14,568 nucleotides of DNA from Deinococcus aquaedulcis (GCF_019693445.1 NZ_JAHRBL010000038.1:1-14568), one strand, 5' to 3'. Numbered from the stretch's first letter, positions 1 to 7,462 are shown. Numbers and translations: made by a program. Notes: generated by a model from the sequence alone, not told the origin.

Positions 1-260
1 GTTGGGCGGGCCTGAACGTGGCCGACGAGCCGCCTCTAGGCCGGCGGGCAGGCCCGCCCCGCCCCTGGTCCGCCCTGCGGCCAGGGGCTTTGATGCGGTG
101 CGGCCTCTGGCCGCGCTGCGTTCTTCGGCCCGCCCCTCAGGGCCGAACTCCGGCCCCTGGGCCGGTACGGGCCGCGCAGCGTTGCTGTTCTGCGGATGTG
201 TTGCGCCCAGCACCGTCATGCCCTGCACGAGCTGGCTTCCAGACGGGTTCAGGGACGGGA

Positions 261-337
261 ATGTGAAAAGGCCCCCTGCGGCGTGACGTGAGGAACGCCG
301 CTGCCTTGGGGGCTTGGTCCCCGCAGGGGATTCACAT
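261..337 (+). other. Foldable conserved core of the repeat (possible structured RNA), copy 1
   Basis: Complementary arms ATGTGAA (261-267) and TTCACAT (331-337) enclose a second pair, CCCCTGCGG (273-281) and CCGCAGGGG (321-329). This gives an almost continuous 16-bp interrupted stem with about 39 nt inside. Copy 2 keeps all four arms exactly, with its single change in the inner loop (position 314). A plus-strand terminator-like hairpin follows at once, as expected for a small structured transcript. A DNA-level role (cruciform, protein binding) is equally possible. No clear promoter was found for it. Confidence 0.4.
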
Positions 338-346
338 GGACGGCCA

Positions 347-365
347 GCCCCACCGGGGCTTTCTT
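347..365 (+). terminator. Terminator-like hairpin at the end of repeat copy 1
   Basis: GCCCC (347-351) and GGGGC (355-359) form a short stem with a 3-nt loop, followed on the plus strand by TTTCTT. Copy 2 keeps the stem and changes only the loop (ACC to ACT). The stem is short and the T run is broken, so strength is uncertain. Confidence 0.4.
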
Positions 366-386
366 GAAATCATGGAATCATGAAAC
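363..386. promoter_or_regulatory. 8-bp tandem motif cluster in repeat copy 1 (candidate centromere/operator)
   Basis: Three contiguous 8-bp units, CTTGAAAT (363-370), CATGGAAT (371-378) and CATGAAAC (379-386), share the pattern C(A/T)TG(A/G)AA(T/C). The same unit and period occur in the parA promoter, before the primase-polymerase gene and in repeat copy 2. Tandem short sites with a fixed period are typical of ribbon-helix-helix partition proteins. Binding by the 80-aa protein encoded at 11587-11829 is inferred. Confidence 0.55.
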
Positions 387-437
387 AAAGAAGAGGGGTC
401 ACCTCGCCCCCCGCCCTGTTGATGCCCTGATATCTGG

Positions 438-1946
438 TCACTCCTCCAGCCGCACCGGCGCTTCCCCGCCGCGCTCGTCGAAGTTGACTGGAATGAAATC
501 GAGGAACTTCAGCTCAAAGCGCCGCCGCCCCTCCCCCACCCAGTACCCGTGCAGGTGGGGCTGGCGCAGGTGCGGCGCCACCGTGCGCCCCGTGGGTTCG
601 CCGGCTTCGCCGGACGGCCGCCCTGCCCCCGCCCGGTACGCCCGCAACTGGTTTCCCGTGTCCACCCCGGCCTCCCAGACGGGCGTGTGCCCGGGTTCCA
701 CCAGCTCCTCCTTTCCACCCTTGCCCCGCCGTGGTGTCACGGGTTGCGGCTGCCCCGGGCCCAGCAGCTGGGTCTTGGGCGAGCCCAGGTACGCCACACA
801 CAGCAAGGCCAAGCCCAGGTCCGCCGTCACGCGCGCCGCCTCGGCCGCCGTGAAGTTGGTGCTTCCGGTTTCGGTCATGGCCAGCAGCGCCGTTTCAATC
901 TCGGCCCCCAGCGGCAGGGCCACCGGCGCCAACACATGGTCTCCATACGCCCGCGCCTCGATTAGGAGAATCAGCCAGGGTTGCCCCTCGATGTCGTCGA
1001 TGGCGGCGAAGAAGCCCGTTTGCGAGGGGTGGCTGAGGCCCCCAGGCACCGGCACGTACACCGCGTGGCCCCGCAGGCCCGGCAGCTCGTGAGGCAATCG
1101 GGTCAGGGGCCGGCTGCGGCGCAGGCTGGCCAGCACGTCCTCGTCAATCCGGACCACGTGCTTGGCATAGCGCCAGGCGTTGATGACCGTGACCTCGGTG
1201 GCGGCCAGCAGCGCCGCCTGCTCGTCCAGGCCGTCCAGGGTGTGCAGCAGCGCGGCGGTCAGCGGCGTGGGGACAAAGGTGCGGGGGTCCCAGGTGTGCC
1301 GCTCCTTGAGGTACAGCCGGGGAAGCCGCGCCGTGGTCTGCGGGGCCAGGGTGCGCACCCGCTTCAGGTGCCGCTCGAGCCGGGCAAGCAGCGTAGGGGT
1401 GCCCTCGTGCTGTGGGGGCACCTCGGGCAAGGGCGGCACATGGGTGAGCGCGCAGAGCACCTGCGCCAGGGCCTGTCCCGCGCGGTCCGGGGCGCCGGCG
1501 GTCAAGGCCGCCAGCTGGCCCAACAGCGGGCCGCTCAGCACAAAGGGGAGCGGCCACTCGGCGCCCTGCCCCATCAGAACCGGGATGACCAGCCGCGAGG
1601 CGCCCAGGGGCAGCTGGAAGACCAGCGCGCCCTCATAGCTGGCCGGCCCGCCGAAGGTCTGCGGGGTGTCGAACTCCAGCCACAGCGGCGCCCCGGTCCA
1701 CTCGTGCTCGCCCGCGCTGGCCCGGTCGCGGGCGTCCACCTGCACCGCCTGGGCCTGATGCAGGGCCAGACTGAAGGCGTCCTGCAGGGCCTGGGCGGGG
1801 TCAGGGGCGTGCTCGCCGGGCTGCCGGGCAGCGACCATCTCCACGGCCGCCAGGAGATCGGGGTAACTGGACCAGCTGTAGTGCAGGCCGCGCTCGTCTT
1901 CGACACGGTGGCGCTGGAGGGCAGAACTGGCAAACGGGGAGAACAT
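438..1946 (-). CDS. AcrVA2-like protein with N-terminal extension
   Basis: 502 aa. I chose ATG at 1946 because GAGG lies 6 nt upstream; the longer open frame to its right only shadows the OLD gene. The last ~300 residues resemble, from memory, the type V anti-CRISPR AcrVA2 (about 320 aa). A central stretch INAWRYAKHVVRIDEDVL (255-272) matches the AcrVA2 'AWRNTLGIYQLDEEII' region. GFFAAIDDI (311-319) matches its 'GFWAIYDI'. The C-terminal PHLRQPHLHGYWVG (458-471), followed by a hydrophobic stretch and PVN (486-488), matches 'PHIRRGHWHGYWQG ... FVN'. Residues 1-190 have no counterpart I know. AcrVA2 is reported to lower Cas12a production at the mRNA/translation level, but related proteins are widespread on plasmids in hosts without Cas12a, so the role here is open. 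It follows the OLD gene by 82 nt and ends the minus-strand chain. Confidence 0.75.
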   Translation of the reverse strand: MFSPFASSALQRHRVEDERGLHYSWSSYPDLLAAVEMVAARQPGEHAPDPAQALQDAFSLALHQAQAVQVDARDRASAGEHEWTGAPLWLEFDTPQTFGGPASYEGALVFQLPLGASRLVIPVLMGQGAEWPLPFVLSGPLLGQLAALTAGAPDRAGQALAQVLCALTHVPPLPEVPPQHEGTPTLLARLERHLKRVRTLAPQTTARLPRLYLKERHTWDPRTFVPTPLTAALLHTLDGLDEQAALLAATEVTVINAWRYAKHVVRIDEDVLASLRRSRPLTRLPHELPGLRGHAVYVPVPGGLSHPSQTGFFAAIDDIEGQPWLILLIEARAYGDHVLAPVALPLGAEIETALLAMTETGSTNFTAAEAARVTADLGLALLCVAYLGSPKTQLLGPGQPQPVTPRRGKGGKEELVEPGHTPVWEAGVDTGNQLRAYRAGAGRPSGEAGEPTGRTVAPHLRQPHLHGYWVGEGRRRFELKFLDFIPVNFDERGGEAPVRLEE

Positions 1947-2028
1947 GGGGCACCTCGCAGTGTAGGAGAGGGACACAGGTGCGCGGCTGGCGCCGCTGCA
2001 GCCCAGTGGGTCGCGTGGGAGCCACGGC

Positions 2029-3972
2029 TTACTCCCGTTTGCGCTGGCTCCGCTTTGGTTGTGGTTCCAGCGCCGCTTTGAGCGCCTGGGCGATGCCGAG
2101 AAAGGCGGCGCGCCGCACTTCGTCCAGATGCCGCTCCAGCTCTGGCCAGCGCTCCAGCACCTGGGCCATGATCGCCTGTTTCGTGGGCGCTTCCCGGCCG
2201 GCTGCCTGGGCCAGATGCTCCACCTGCCCATGCCGGTCAGGTCCAGGCAGCTGCGCGGCCGTGATGGGCAGCGGCGCCTGGCCCCAGATGGTGAGCGCCG
2301 CCTGCACCGCCTGACAGTACAGGTCCGCGTCCAGGTAATCCTCCAGTTCCGTGCCCTCGGCCAGGGTGTGCACCCGGGCTTCTGGAATGCCCCTGGCCAG
2401 GAGCTGCCGCCGGTAGGCCTGTCCAGGTTCATCCCCGTCAAACAGGTAGGCCACCCGCAGGGCAGCCTCCTCATAGGCCAGCGGGGTTTTCTTGGCGTGG
2501 GCGTAGCCCGGCAGGCACAGCACGTCGAGGGGTTCACCCAGCACCTCGGCCAACATCTTCGGCAGGACCACAAAGTCCGTCTCCCCTTCCACGACCAGCA
2601 CTGCCCGCGCGGCCGTCGCGGTGGCGCTCGCCGCGCCCATCCGCACGTAGAGCCCCATGAGGCCCGTGGAGGCGTTGTGCCAGACATGGTTTTCGATGGT
2701 GGACGTGCCGATGGCCAGATCCGCTTTGACTTCCCGCACGGCACTGAGGTCCGCTGGCAAAGCAAAGGGCGAATGCGTCGTGTAGACGACCTGAATGCCC
2801 CCGGGCAGCCGTTCCAGGGCCTGAATCACGAGCCGCTGCGCATCCACGTGCAGGTGGGTGTCGGGTTCGTCCATGAGGAGCACCACGCCGTGGTCGTGCC
2901 GGTGATGCCGCTGCACGAAGGCCACCAGGGCCAAAAAGTGCTGGAGCCCCTGGCTGCGCAGGCTGATGTCCTGGTGTTCGGCGGTCGCACTCTCCACCAG
3001 ATCCAGCGTGAGCAGGGTGCCTTCAAGGCGGAAGCGCACCTCGACAGCGCTGGTGGGCCACGCCTGTTTCAGGCGGCTGTTGATGCCGCGCTCTGCACCG
3101 GAGAGAACCGAAGACGCTTTCCGAGTCTCGCCCTTCTGGACCAATCGCCTGAGGGACAGCCCGTCTGCGCCGCCCCAGCTCATCAGCGCCACGAACTTGT
3201 GGAGCGCATCATTCTGCTCTGGCGTCTGATCGTTCAGCTCGATCTGCCTTGGCAACGCCTGCAGGCTGGGGTCAAAGAAGGCAATGTGGGGCCATTGAAA
3301 CTTCACCACGCTGTGCACGGCAGCGCTGAGTTCTTCTTCCTGTGCGGCGAGTACAAACCGAAATTCCCCAAAGTCCTCCTTCATGGCGGCGAGCACGTCT
3401 GGTTCGGGACTGGCGAACACGTAAGCAGCTGCGCCGCCGTCCGCCAGTTGATTCAGCAGTTTTTCGCCCGCTTCACTGAGGGGCGCGTCTGCCTTGAGTT
3501 CTTCCAGAAGGCCATAAAATGGAAGCATCCCTGCCGCCTTCAAGACCAGCAACAAGGTGCCCCCTTCGTGTTTTTTGGGATTCAGAAGCGCCGTCAGGTG
3601 CTGGATGGCTTGGTCCCGGGCGGCCCGGCTGTACCTCGGCGTGGGGGACAAGGCGTAGGTCACCTTTCCATCCACGGCCTTCGTCACCTGGAGCGTGGTG
3701 GGCGGTTCGACCAGACACAGACCGTCGTATTCTTGGCGTTCGTCCTCGCTCAGAACGTAGTCCGCTTGCAACACCGGCTGGCGGCCGGTTCGCCGCTGGT
3801 TGAGATCGTCAGGCAGCCACCCCATGGTCATGAGCTGCGCGAGGGCCGAGAGGACACTGGACTTGCCTGCCTCGTTCAGGCCCGTCAGGGCGGTGATCTT
3901 GGGGCTGACCAGCAGTGAAACGGGGTGAAGGAAACGCTTGTACCCGTGCAGGCGGAGGCGGTGGAGTCGCAT
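2029..3972 (-). CDS. OLD-family ATPase with Toprim nuclease domain
   Basis: 647 aa. The N-terminal ABC/SMC-type ATPase has Walker A GLNEAGKSS (31-39), signature SLRSQGLQ (337-344), Walker B VVLLMDEPD (363-371) and an H-loop TTHSPF (398-403). A C-terminal Toprim domain follows, with VVEGETD (460-466; catalytic Glu), DGDEPG (512-517; DxD) and ELEDYL (542-547). This is the domain order of OLD (overcoming lysogenization defect) proteins, which are ATP-regulated, metal-dependent DNA nucleases. Several anti-phage systems use such proteins: Gabija GajA with a UvrD-like partner, phage P2 Old, and retron-associated proteins. No UvrD-like helicase is adjacent, so this is not Gabija; the next gene is the AcrVA2-like protein. 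I start at ATG 3972, where the conserved MRLHRLRLHGYKRF begins. The preceding ~95 codons of open frame look like noise. TACACT (3986-3991) may be a -10 box giving a very short leader, but no -35 is evident. Confidence 0.9.
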   Translation of the reverse strand: MRLHRLRLHGYKRFLHPVSLLVSPKITALTGLNEAGKSSVLSALAQLMTMGWLPDDLNQRRTGRQPVLQADYVLSEDERQEYDGLCLVEPPTTLQVTKAVDGKVTYALSPTPRYSRAARDQAIQHLTALLNPKKHEGGTLLLVLKAAGMLPFYGLLEELKADAPLSEAGEKLLNQLADGGAAAYVFASPEPDVLAAMKEDFGEFRFVLAAQEEELSAAVHSVVKFQWPHIAFFDPSLQALPRQIELNDQTPEQNDALHKFVALMSWGGADGLSLRRLVQKGETRKASSVLSGAERGINSRLKQAWPTSAVEVRFRLEGTLLTLDLVESATAEHQDISLRSQGLQHFLALVAFVQRHHRHDHGVVLLMDEPDTHLHVDAQRLVIQALERLPGGIQVVYTTHSPFALPADLSAVREVKADLAIGTSTIENHVWHNASTGLMGLYVRMGAASATATAARAVLVVEGETDFVVLPKMLAEVLGEPLDVLCLPGYAHAKKTPLAYEEAALRVAYLFDGDEPGQAYRRQLLARGIPEARVHTLAEGTELEDYLDADLYCQAVQAALTIWGQAPLPITAAQLPGPDRHGQVEHLAQAAGREAPTKQAIMAQVLERWPELERHLDEVRRAAFLGIAQALKAALEPQPKRSQRKRE

Positions 3973-4048
3973 GGCAGAGAGGGTCAGTGTACCGGCTGGC
4001 GGTTTACACCGGCCGTTCTGACCGCAGGCCACGTCGCCGCGAAGCGCC

Positions 4049-4528
4049 TCACGGTGTGACGGGCGGCAGCAACTCGGGCCGGCCCTCCGCCAGGGCGTCC
4101 AGCAGGCTGCGCGCGCCGAAGAAGGTGACCTCCTGGGTGAACTGATGGGCCTCAATGAACGCCAGCGCCTCCAGCCAGGCTTGGTGCTCGGCCTCGGTGC
4201 TGCGCTGGTAGATGCGGTGCCAGCCGCTGTGGCCAGCTGAGAGCAGGCCGTCATTCGGTCCATGCACGTCGCGGCGGAACTTGAACCCCAGGGCGCTCAG
4301 CTGGTCCTTGATGTCAAAACTGTTCGCCCAGCAGATGATTTCGGCGCCGCCCTGCACCTCTCGAATCCAGAACTGCGGCCCCTTGGCCTTGAAGACCGCG
4401 CGCCGGCACTCGCTGCACTGGCCGTACCGCTCCAGATATTCGATGCGGCTGTGCCGGTCTTTGACCTTGCCGTACAGCTGTACGGTCTCCTGATGCCCGC
4501 AGGCGTAGGTGACGGGGTACTGCGCCAT
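4049..4528 (-). CDS. Small Cys/His (zinc-ribbon-like) protein
   Basis: 159 aa of unknown function. The N-terminus carries CGH (10-12) and CSEC (38-41), a plausible zinc site of the kind seen in phage and plasmid proteins that begin 'TYxCGH'. The rest is a mixed fold ending in a helical stretch (EAEHQAWLEALAFIEAHQF). Its ATG shares one base with the stop of the 301-aa gene (TGATG), so the two are translationally coupled. The OLD gene begins 76 nt further on. A nucleic-acid-binding or adaptor role is only a guess. Confidence 0.75.
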   Translation of the reverse strand: MAQYPVTYACGHQETVQLYGKVKDRHSRIEYLERYGQCSECRRAVFKAKGPQFWIREVQGGAEIICWANSFDIKDQLSALGFKFRRDVHGPNDGLLSAGHSGWHRIYQRSTEAEHQAWLEALAFIEAHQFTQEVTFFGARSLLDALAEGRPELLPPVTP

Positions 4529-5433
4529 CAGCCGATATCCCCGTCGCCGCGTGGGTCAATGGCCTTGTCACGCCCGGCAAACCAGTCGCGGTAATCGTGA
4601 ACCCAGGCCTTCTTGTCGCCGGCCCGCTGCCGGCGGGTCCGCTGGGCCAGGTCGCCCAGCATCATGTTGTAGTCGTCGCCGTAGCCCAGGCGGGGATGCA
4701 CCAGGTACAGGCGGTCCTCGCGCCAGGGGCCGTCCAGGGTCCAGCGCTGGAGCTGCACCCACGCCAGCCAGAAGGTGACCTCGATCCAGATGCCGCCCTG
4801 CAGCCCGCGCGATTTGGCCAGCGCCTGCTGGGCTTTTTCATCCTCGCCCAGGGCGGCCAGCCAGTCGCGCGCCGTCCCGCGCCGCGCCGGATTCACCTGG
4901 GCCTCGTCGGCTTCCCGCTCCTGGGAGGTGCGCCCGTCCACGACCGCACGGCACTGCAAGAGGTTGCGGGCGTGGCCCAGAATCTCAAAGCTGGTGTGGC
5001 CTTCTCGCAGGTGGGTGCGCTGCGGCGCGCGCGCGGTCTCCAGGAACCGGGGCGTCGTGAGCAGCTTCAGGGCCCAGAACGATTCGTCGGTCACCGCCCG
5101 TTGGCCGATGAAAATGGCCCCCTGGGGCGCGCGGTGCTGCCAGACCAGGCGCTCAACCTCGAACTCGCTCAGCGCCTGGTACTCACGCCGCCAGCTGGGG
5201 GCGACACCCAGGCCGCTTTTGAGGTCGCGCGGGGTGATGATCGCGCTGCGGTCGGGAAAGACGGCCACCGGGTCGTCGCCGTGGGGCTGGCCCAGGTCGC
5301 GGGCCCCGAAGCGCTGCCACAGGTCGGCAAGCGCTTGATGGTGGGCGCTGGTCTGGACGGACTGCTCGGGGTTGGGCTGAGGCAGGGCCTGGAAGGCGGC
5401 CACGAACTGCTGGGCGAGGGTCTGGTGGGTCAT
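4528..5433 (-). CDS. Conserved-looking hypothetical protein, 301 aa
   Basis: I do not recognise the family. ATG at 5433 (MTHQTLAQQF) is preceded by AAGGAG at 7 nt, so the open frame to its right (about 37 codons, Pro/Gly/Ala-rich) is not used. The protein is soluble-looking with no signal peptide or membrane segment. It has aromatic-rich segments (IEVTFWLAWVQLQRW near 240) and a charged C-terminus ending in DPRGDGDIG. It is coupled to the following Cys/His protein by a TGATG overlap, so the two products are probably made in step. The 119 nt between it and the upstream 63-aa gene hold no convincing gene. Confidence 0.8.
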   Translation of the reverse strand: MTHQTLAQQFVAAFQALPQPNPEQSVQTSAHHQALADLWQRFGARDLGQPHGDDPVAVFPDRSAIITPRDLKSGLGVAPSWRREYQALSEFEVERLVWQHRAPQGAIFIGQRAVTDESFWALKLLTTPRFLETARAPQRTHLREGHTSFEILGHARNLLQCRAVVDGRTSQEREADEAQVNPARRGTARDWLAALGEDEKAQQALAKSRGLQGGIWIEVTFWLAWVQLQRWTLDGPWREDRLYLVHPRLGYGDDYNMMLGDLAQRTRRQRAGDKKAWVHDYRDWFAGRDKAIDPRGDGDIG

Positions 5434-5552
5434 GGCGGAACTCCTTCGCGGCTTTGCGCCGCTTTCGTGGAGGGCAGGGTGAGGAATCAGGGGTGGTTGG
5501 GGTCCAGCAGGGCCAGCAGGCCAGCCCTGAGGGGCGGCAGGCACCCCGGGGC

Positions 5553-5744
5553 CTAGTCGATCTCGTGGTCTTCCTGAACGTACAGGCCCAGTTCAGGGTC
5601 ATAGCGCAGGCTGCTCAGCGGCACGTCGGGGCCGAACAGCGGGTCGACGTACCACACCACGTCGCCGCGCCGCTCGATGCGGGCTTCGCCGGCGGCCACG
5701 GCCGCTTCCACCACCTCCTGCACTTGGGGGCTGGCGTAGCTCAC
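5553..5744 (-). CDS. Hypothetical protein, 63 aa
   Basis: Starts with GTG at 5744, overlapping the stop of the preceding gene as GTGA, which fixes the start by coupling. An N-terminal helix (PQVQEVVEAAVAAGEARIERR) is followed by a short strand-rich part (GDVVWYVDPLFGPDVPLSSLRYDPELGLYV) and an acidic tail. This composition is typical of small phage/plasmid accessory proteins. No function can be assigned. The TAG stop is followed by another 21 sense codons before TGA, which I do not count as coding. Confidence 0.65.
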   Translation of the reverse strand: MSYASPQVQEVVEAAVAAGEARIERRGDVVWYVDPLFGPDVPLSSLRYDPELGLYVQEDHEID

Positions 5745-6331
5745 AGCGTCTCCCAGACCACATCTTCGCCGGGGCCCGGCACAAAGGCAGGGCCGCCGTC
5801 ATGCCACAGCTCCCCATAATGGTCGCGCCAGGCGCCCTCGGTGCGGGTGAGGTACAGCCAGCGGCGCCCCTCGCCTTCGCCCACCTCTTCATGGCGGTGG
5901 TCGGCGTCAAGAACGCCTGCCCGCCATTCGGCGCCCACGCGGTAGACCGCCACGGCGTGGCCCTGCCCCCGCTGGCGGAAGGCATCGAGTTCCGCCAGCT
6001 CTCGGCTGGCGCGCTCGGCCGGCGAGAGGGCGTCCAGATACCCAGCCACGAAATTCGCGCGCACGTGGCGCAGGTCCCAGGCGTCGTGCAGGGCGCTCAG
6101 GGTGGCCGGGTCAGTGACGGCCGGGCCCAGGGTGTACGCGCGGACCTTCTCGCGCCAGCCGTTGCCGTCGTGAGAGTGGTCCCAGGGGCGGTCGTCGGCA
6201 TCGATGTAGCGCTCGTAGACCTCGCTTTCGGCGATCACAGGGAAAAACTGCTCGCCGGCCCGGTGGTAGCGATGGCCCTGGTGGGGCAGCAGGTCTTCTT
6301 TCTCAGATCAGTTGAGTTCGACGGTGTTCAT
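5741..6331 (-). pseudogene. Hypothetical gene interrupted by in-frame TGA at codon 8
   Basis: The ATG at 6331 overlaps the stop of the preceding gene (ATGA) and has GGAGG 5 nt upstream, so it looks like the native start. The frame reads MNTVELN, then TGA (6308-6310), then stays open in the same frame (SEKEDLLPHQGHRYHRAG...) for 188 codons to 5741. The residues after the stop look coding. A conventional caller would start at GTG 6238 (165 aa: MIAESEVYERYIDADD...), which lacks a good RBS and discards ~23 plausible residues. Possibilities are a recent nonsense mutation (TGG to TGA would restore Trp), reinitiation downstream, or sequencing error. The body contains a His-rich stretch (DADHRHEEVGEGEGRRWLYL). 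Function unknown. The 3' end overlaps the 63-aa gene (GTGA). Confidence 0.6.
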
Positions 6332-6705
6332 GGGGTCCTCCGGGCGGGGGTGACGGGTTTGGGGTCGGGGAGGCGTTTGGTTTTCAGCCACTCGGCGCCG
6401 TCTGTGCGCTTGCGGCAGGTCGGGCAGGTCCAGCGGTCGGTGGTGCCGCTCTGGGGGACGGTGCATTCGACATGCTCGGCGCCGCACTTGGGGCAAGACA
6501 CGTAGTAGGCGCCGCAGTCTTCCAGGATGCCCTGCAGCTCCCGGCCCAGGACGCGCGACAGTTCGTGCCGCGCGTGCGTCTTGGCGAGGTCGAGCATGGC
6601 CAGCGTCACGGGGTCGGTCACGTAGGCCGACAGGCGCAGGCTCTCGCCGTCGCCGGCTGCCCGTTCACGGGTCAGATTGTCCAACGAGGTGTCGCTCACA
6701 GGCAT
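6328..6705 (-). CDS. Zinc-ribbon protein, 125 aa
   Basis: A helical N-terminal region (DPVTLAMLDLAKTHARHELSRVL, about 31-53) is followed by a four-cysteine zinc ribbon, CPKC (71-74) and CPTC (94-97), and a basic tail (KTKRLPDPKPVTPARR). Such proteins usually bind nucleic acid or act as adaptors. No specific role is shown. ATG 6705 has GAGGA 9 nt upstream. Its stop overlaps the next start as ATGA, so it is coupled to the TGA-interrupted gene. A strong hairpin separates it from the exonuclease gene upstream. Confidence 0.75.
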   Translation of the reverse strand: MPVSDTSLDNLTRERAAGDGESLRLSAYVTDPVTLAMLDLAKTHARHELSRVLGRELQGILEDCGAYYVSCPKCGAEHVECTVPQSGTTDRWTCPTCRKRTDGAEWLKTKRLPDPKPVTPARRTP

Positions 6706-6724
6706 GGTAGAGTGTCCTCGGCGT

Positions 6725-6744
6725 CCCCCAGCGAAAGCTGGGGG
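6725..6744 (-). other. Intercistronic hairpin
   Basis: Perfect 8-bp stem CCCCCAGC / GCTGGGGG around a 4-nt loop (GAAA on the plus strand, TTTC on the minus) in the 48-nt gap after the exonuclease gene. There is no T run on the minus strand, so it looks more like an mRNA-stabilising or attenuating hairpin than a full terminator. Confidence 0.6.
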
Positions 6745-6753
6745 CGGATTCGT

Positions 6754-7377
6754 TCAGGGCTGCGCGCGGCGGGCCACGGCCAGGATGAGCTGCCCGGTCA
6801 GCCACACGTCGCCGCTCGCGGTGTGCGCCTGGGCCTGCGTGGGGTCAATGCCCTCCGCGCGGCAGGCAGCGTCCAGGGTGACCGTCTTCCAGTACCCCCG
6901 GCTCCCGCTCCACTGGCCGGCCAGCGGCGCGTAGGCCAGGGCCACGCAGCCGAACGCAGGCAGGTCCGCCAGGTCGAAGGTCCGCTCGATCACGGGGCGG
7001 TCAAAGGATTCGTTGTAGGCCAGAACCGTGTTCTGGGCCAGCAGCTCCGCCACGGCGTCGCAGTGGGTGCGGGGGTGGGGCAGGCCGCACAGCCGCTCAC
7101 GCAGACCTTCGGGCTGCATGGCCAGGGCCTTTTCGCTCCAGGGGGTTTCGGGCTCGCCGGTGATCTCCAGCAGCACGTCGGGCGCACCAGGGCGGCCACC
7201 GGCGAATGACCAGGCCTGGCCGTCGAGGCTGGTGGTCTCGGTGTCCACCACCAGGGCGCGGGGGTCAGCGGCCCAGACGCGGAACTGCTTAAGGGCGGCG
7301 CGCACGGCGGCGGCGGTGGCCTGCTCGTCCGGCTGGGGGAATGTGGGGGCAGAGGGCGCGGGTGCAGGCTGGGTCAT
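6754..7377 (-). CDS. DnaQ-like DEDDh 3'-5' exonuclease
   Basis: 207 aa. The exonuclease motifs are in order: ExoI VVDTETTS (43-50; D45, E47), ExoII YNESFDRPV (121-129; D126) and ExoIII AHTASGDVWLTG (184-195; H185, D190). These are the metal ligands and general base of DEDDh nucleases (DnaQ / RNase T type), which degrade DNA or RNA from the 3' end. The first ~25 residues are Pro/Ala-rich and disordered-looking. There is no polymerase or BRCT domain, so this is a stand-alone nuclease; the natural substrate cannot be told. ATG 7377 has AAGGA 9 nt upstream. A promoter lies at 7434-7462, so this is probably the first gene of the minus-strand chain. Confidence 0.88.
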   Translation of the reverse strand: MTQPAPAPSAPTFPQPDEQATAAAVRAALKQFRVWAADPRALVVDTETTSLDGQAWSFAGGRPGAPDVLLEITGEPETPWSEKALAMQPEGLRERLCGLPHPRTHCDAVAELLAQNTVLAYNESFDRPVIERTFDLADLPAFGCVALAYAPLAGQWSGSRGYWKTVTLDAACRAEGIDPTQAQAHTASGDVWLTGQLILAVARRAQP

Positions 7378-7433
7378 GAGACACGTTCCTTCGGCTGGGG
7401 GCGGAGATTTTGGCGTCCCCCCGACCTGCTTCT

Positions 7434-7462
7434 ATTGTTTCATATAATCGAATTACTGTCAA
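7434..7462 (-). promoter_or_regulatory. Promoter upstream of the exonuclease-led chain
   Basis: On the minus strand a perfect -35 TTGACA (plus 7457-7462) is 17 bp from AACAAT (plus 7434-7439; 4 of 6 match to the -10 consensus). It sits in a locally AT-rich patch unlike the surrounding sequence. Transcription would begin about 50 nt before the exonuclease ATG. A single ATGAAAC, resembling the 8-bp partition motif, lies in the spacer and -10 area. Confidence 0.5.

Larger units (their letters stand above)
3..401 (+). repeat. Long direct repeat, copy 1 (blocks 3-182 and 249-401)
   Basis: Two blocks recur in the same orientation at 7872-8282. Block A (3-182) matches 7872-8051 with three substitutions (positions 122, 149, 174). 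Block B (249-401) matches 8130-8282 with four substitutions. The segment between them (183-248, 66 nt) is unrelated to the 78 nt at the same place in the other copy. Block A is a run of GC-rich hairpins: 43-58 (7-bp stem), 61-88 (8-bp stem, 12-nt loop, then TTTGAT), 100-114 (6-bp stem) and 150-165 (7-bp stem). Open frames cross it, but I see no RBS-supported gene, so I treat 1-437 as non-coding. Copy 1 may extend left of the window. What the element is (non-autonomous mobile element, centromere, RNA) is not settled by the sequence. Confidence 0.93.

Noticed and set aside
2..286. Plus-strand open frames across the repeat (and their counterparts at 7866-8167)
   Set aside because: They exist because the GC-rich hairpins lack stop codons. 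There is no ribosome site, the composition is Pro/Arg/Ala repeats, and the frame crosses the unrelated core, so different proteins would result in each copy.
1947..2765. N-terminal extension of the AcrVA2-like frame over the OLD gene
   Set aside because: It lies antiphase within the conserved Toprim region of the OLD gene. The start at 1946 with GAGG fits much better.
2059..3918. 619-aa plus-strand open frame opposite the OLD gene
   Set aside because: A mirror of the strongly coding minus strand at high GC. The OLD protein has a full set of ATPase and Toprim motifs and the plus frame has none.
2029..3972. Gabija (GajA) identity for the OLD protein
   Set aside because: No UvrD-like GajB helicase gene is adjacent; only the OLD family level is supported.
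5486..5552. 21 sense codons after the TAG of the 63-aa gene (…LLALLDPNHP), possibly a truncated C-terminus
   Set aside because: Too short and without independent start or ribosome site. It might be a decayed tail, but the stop codon is clear.
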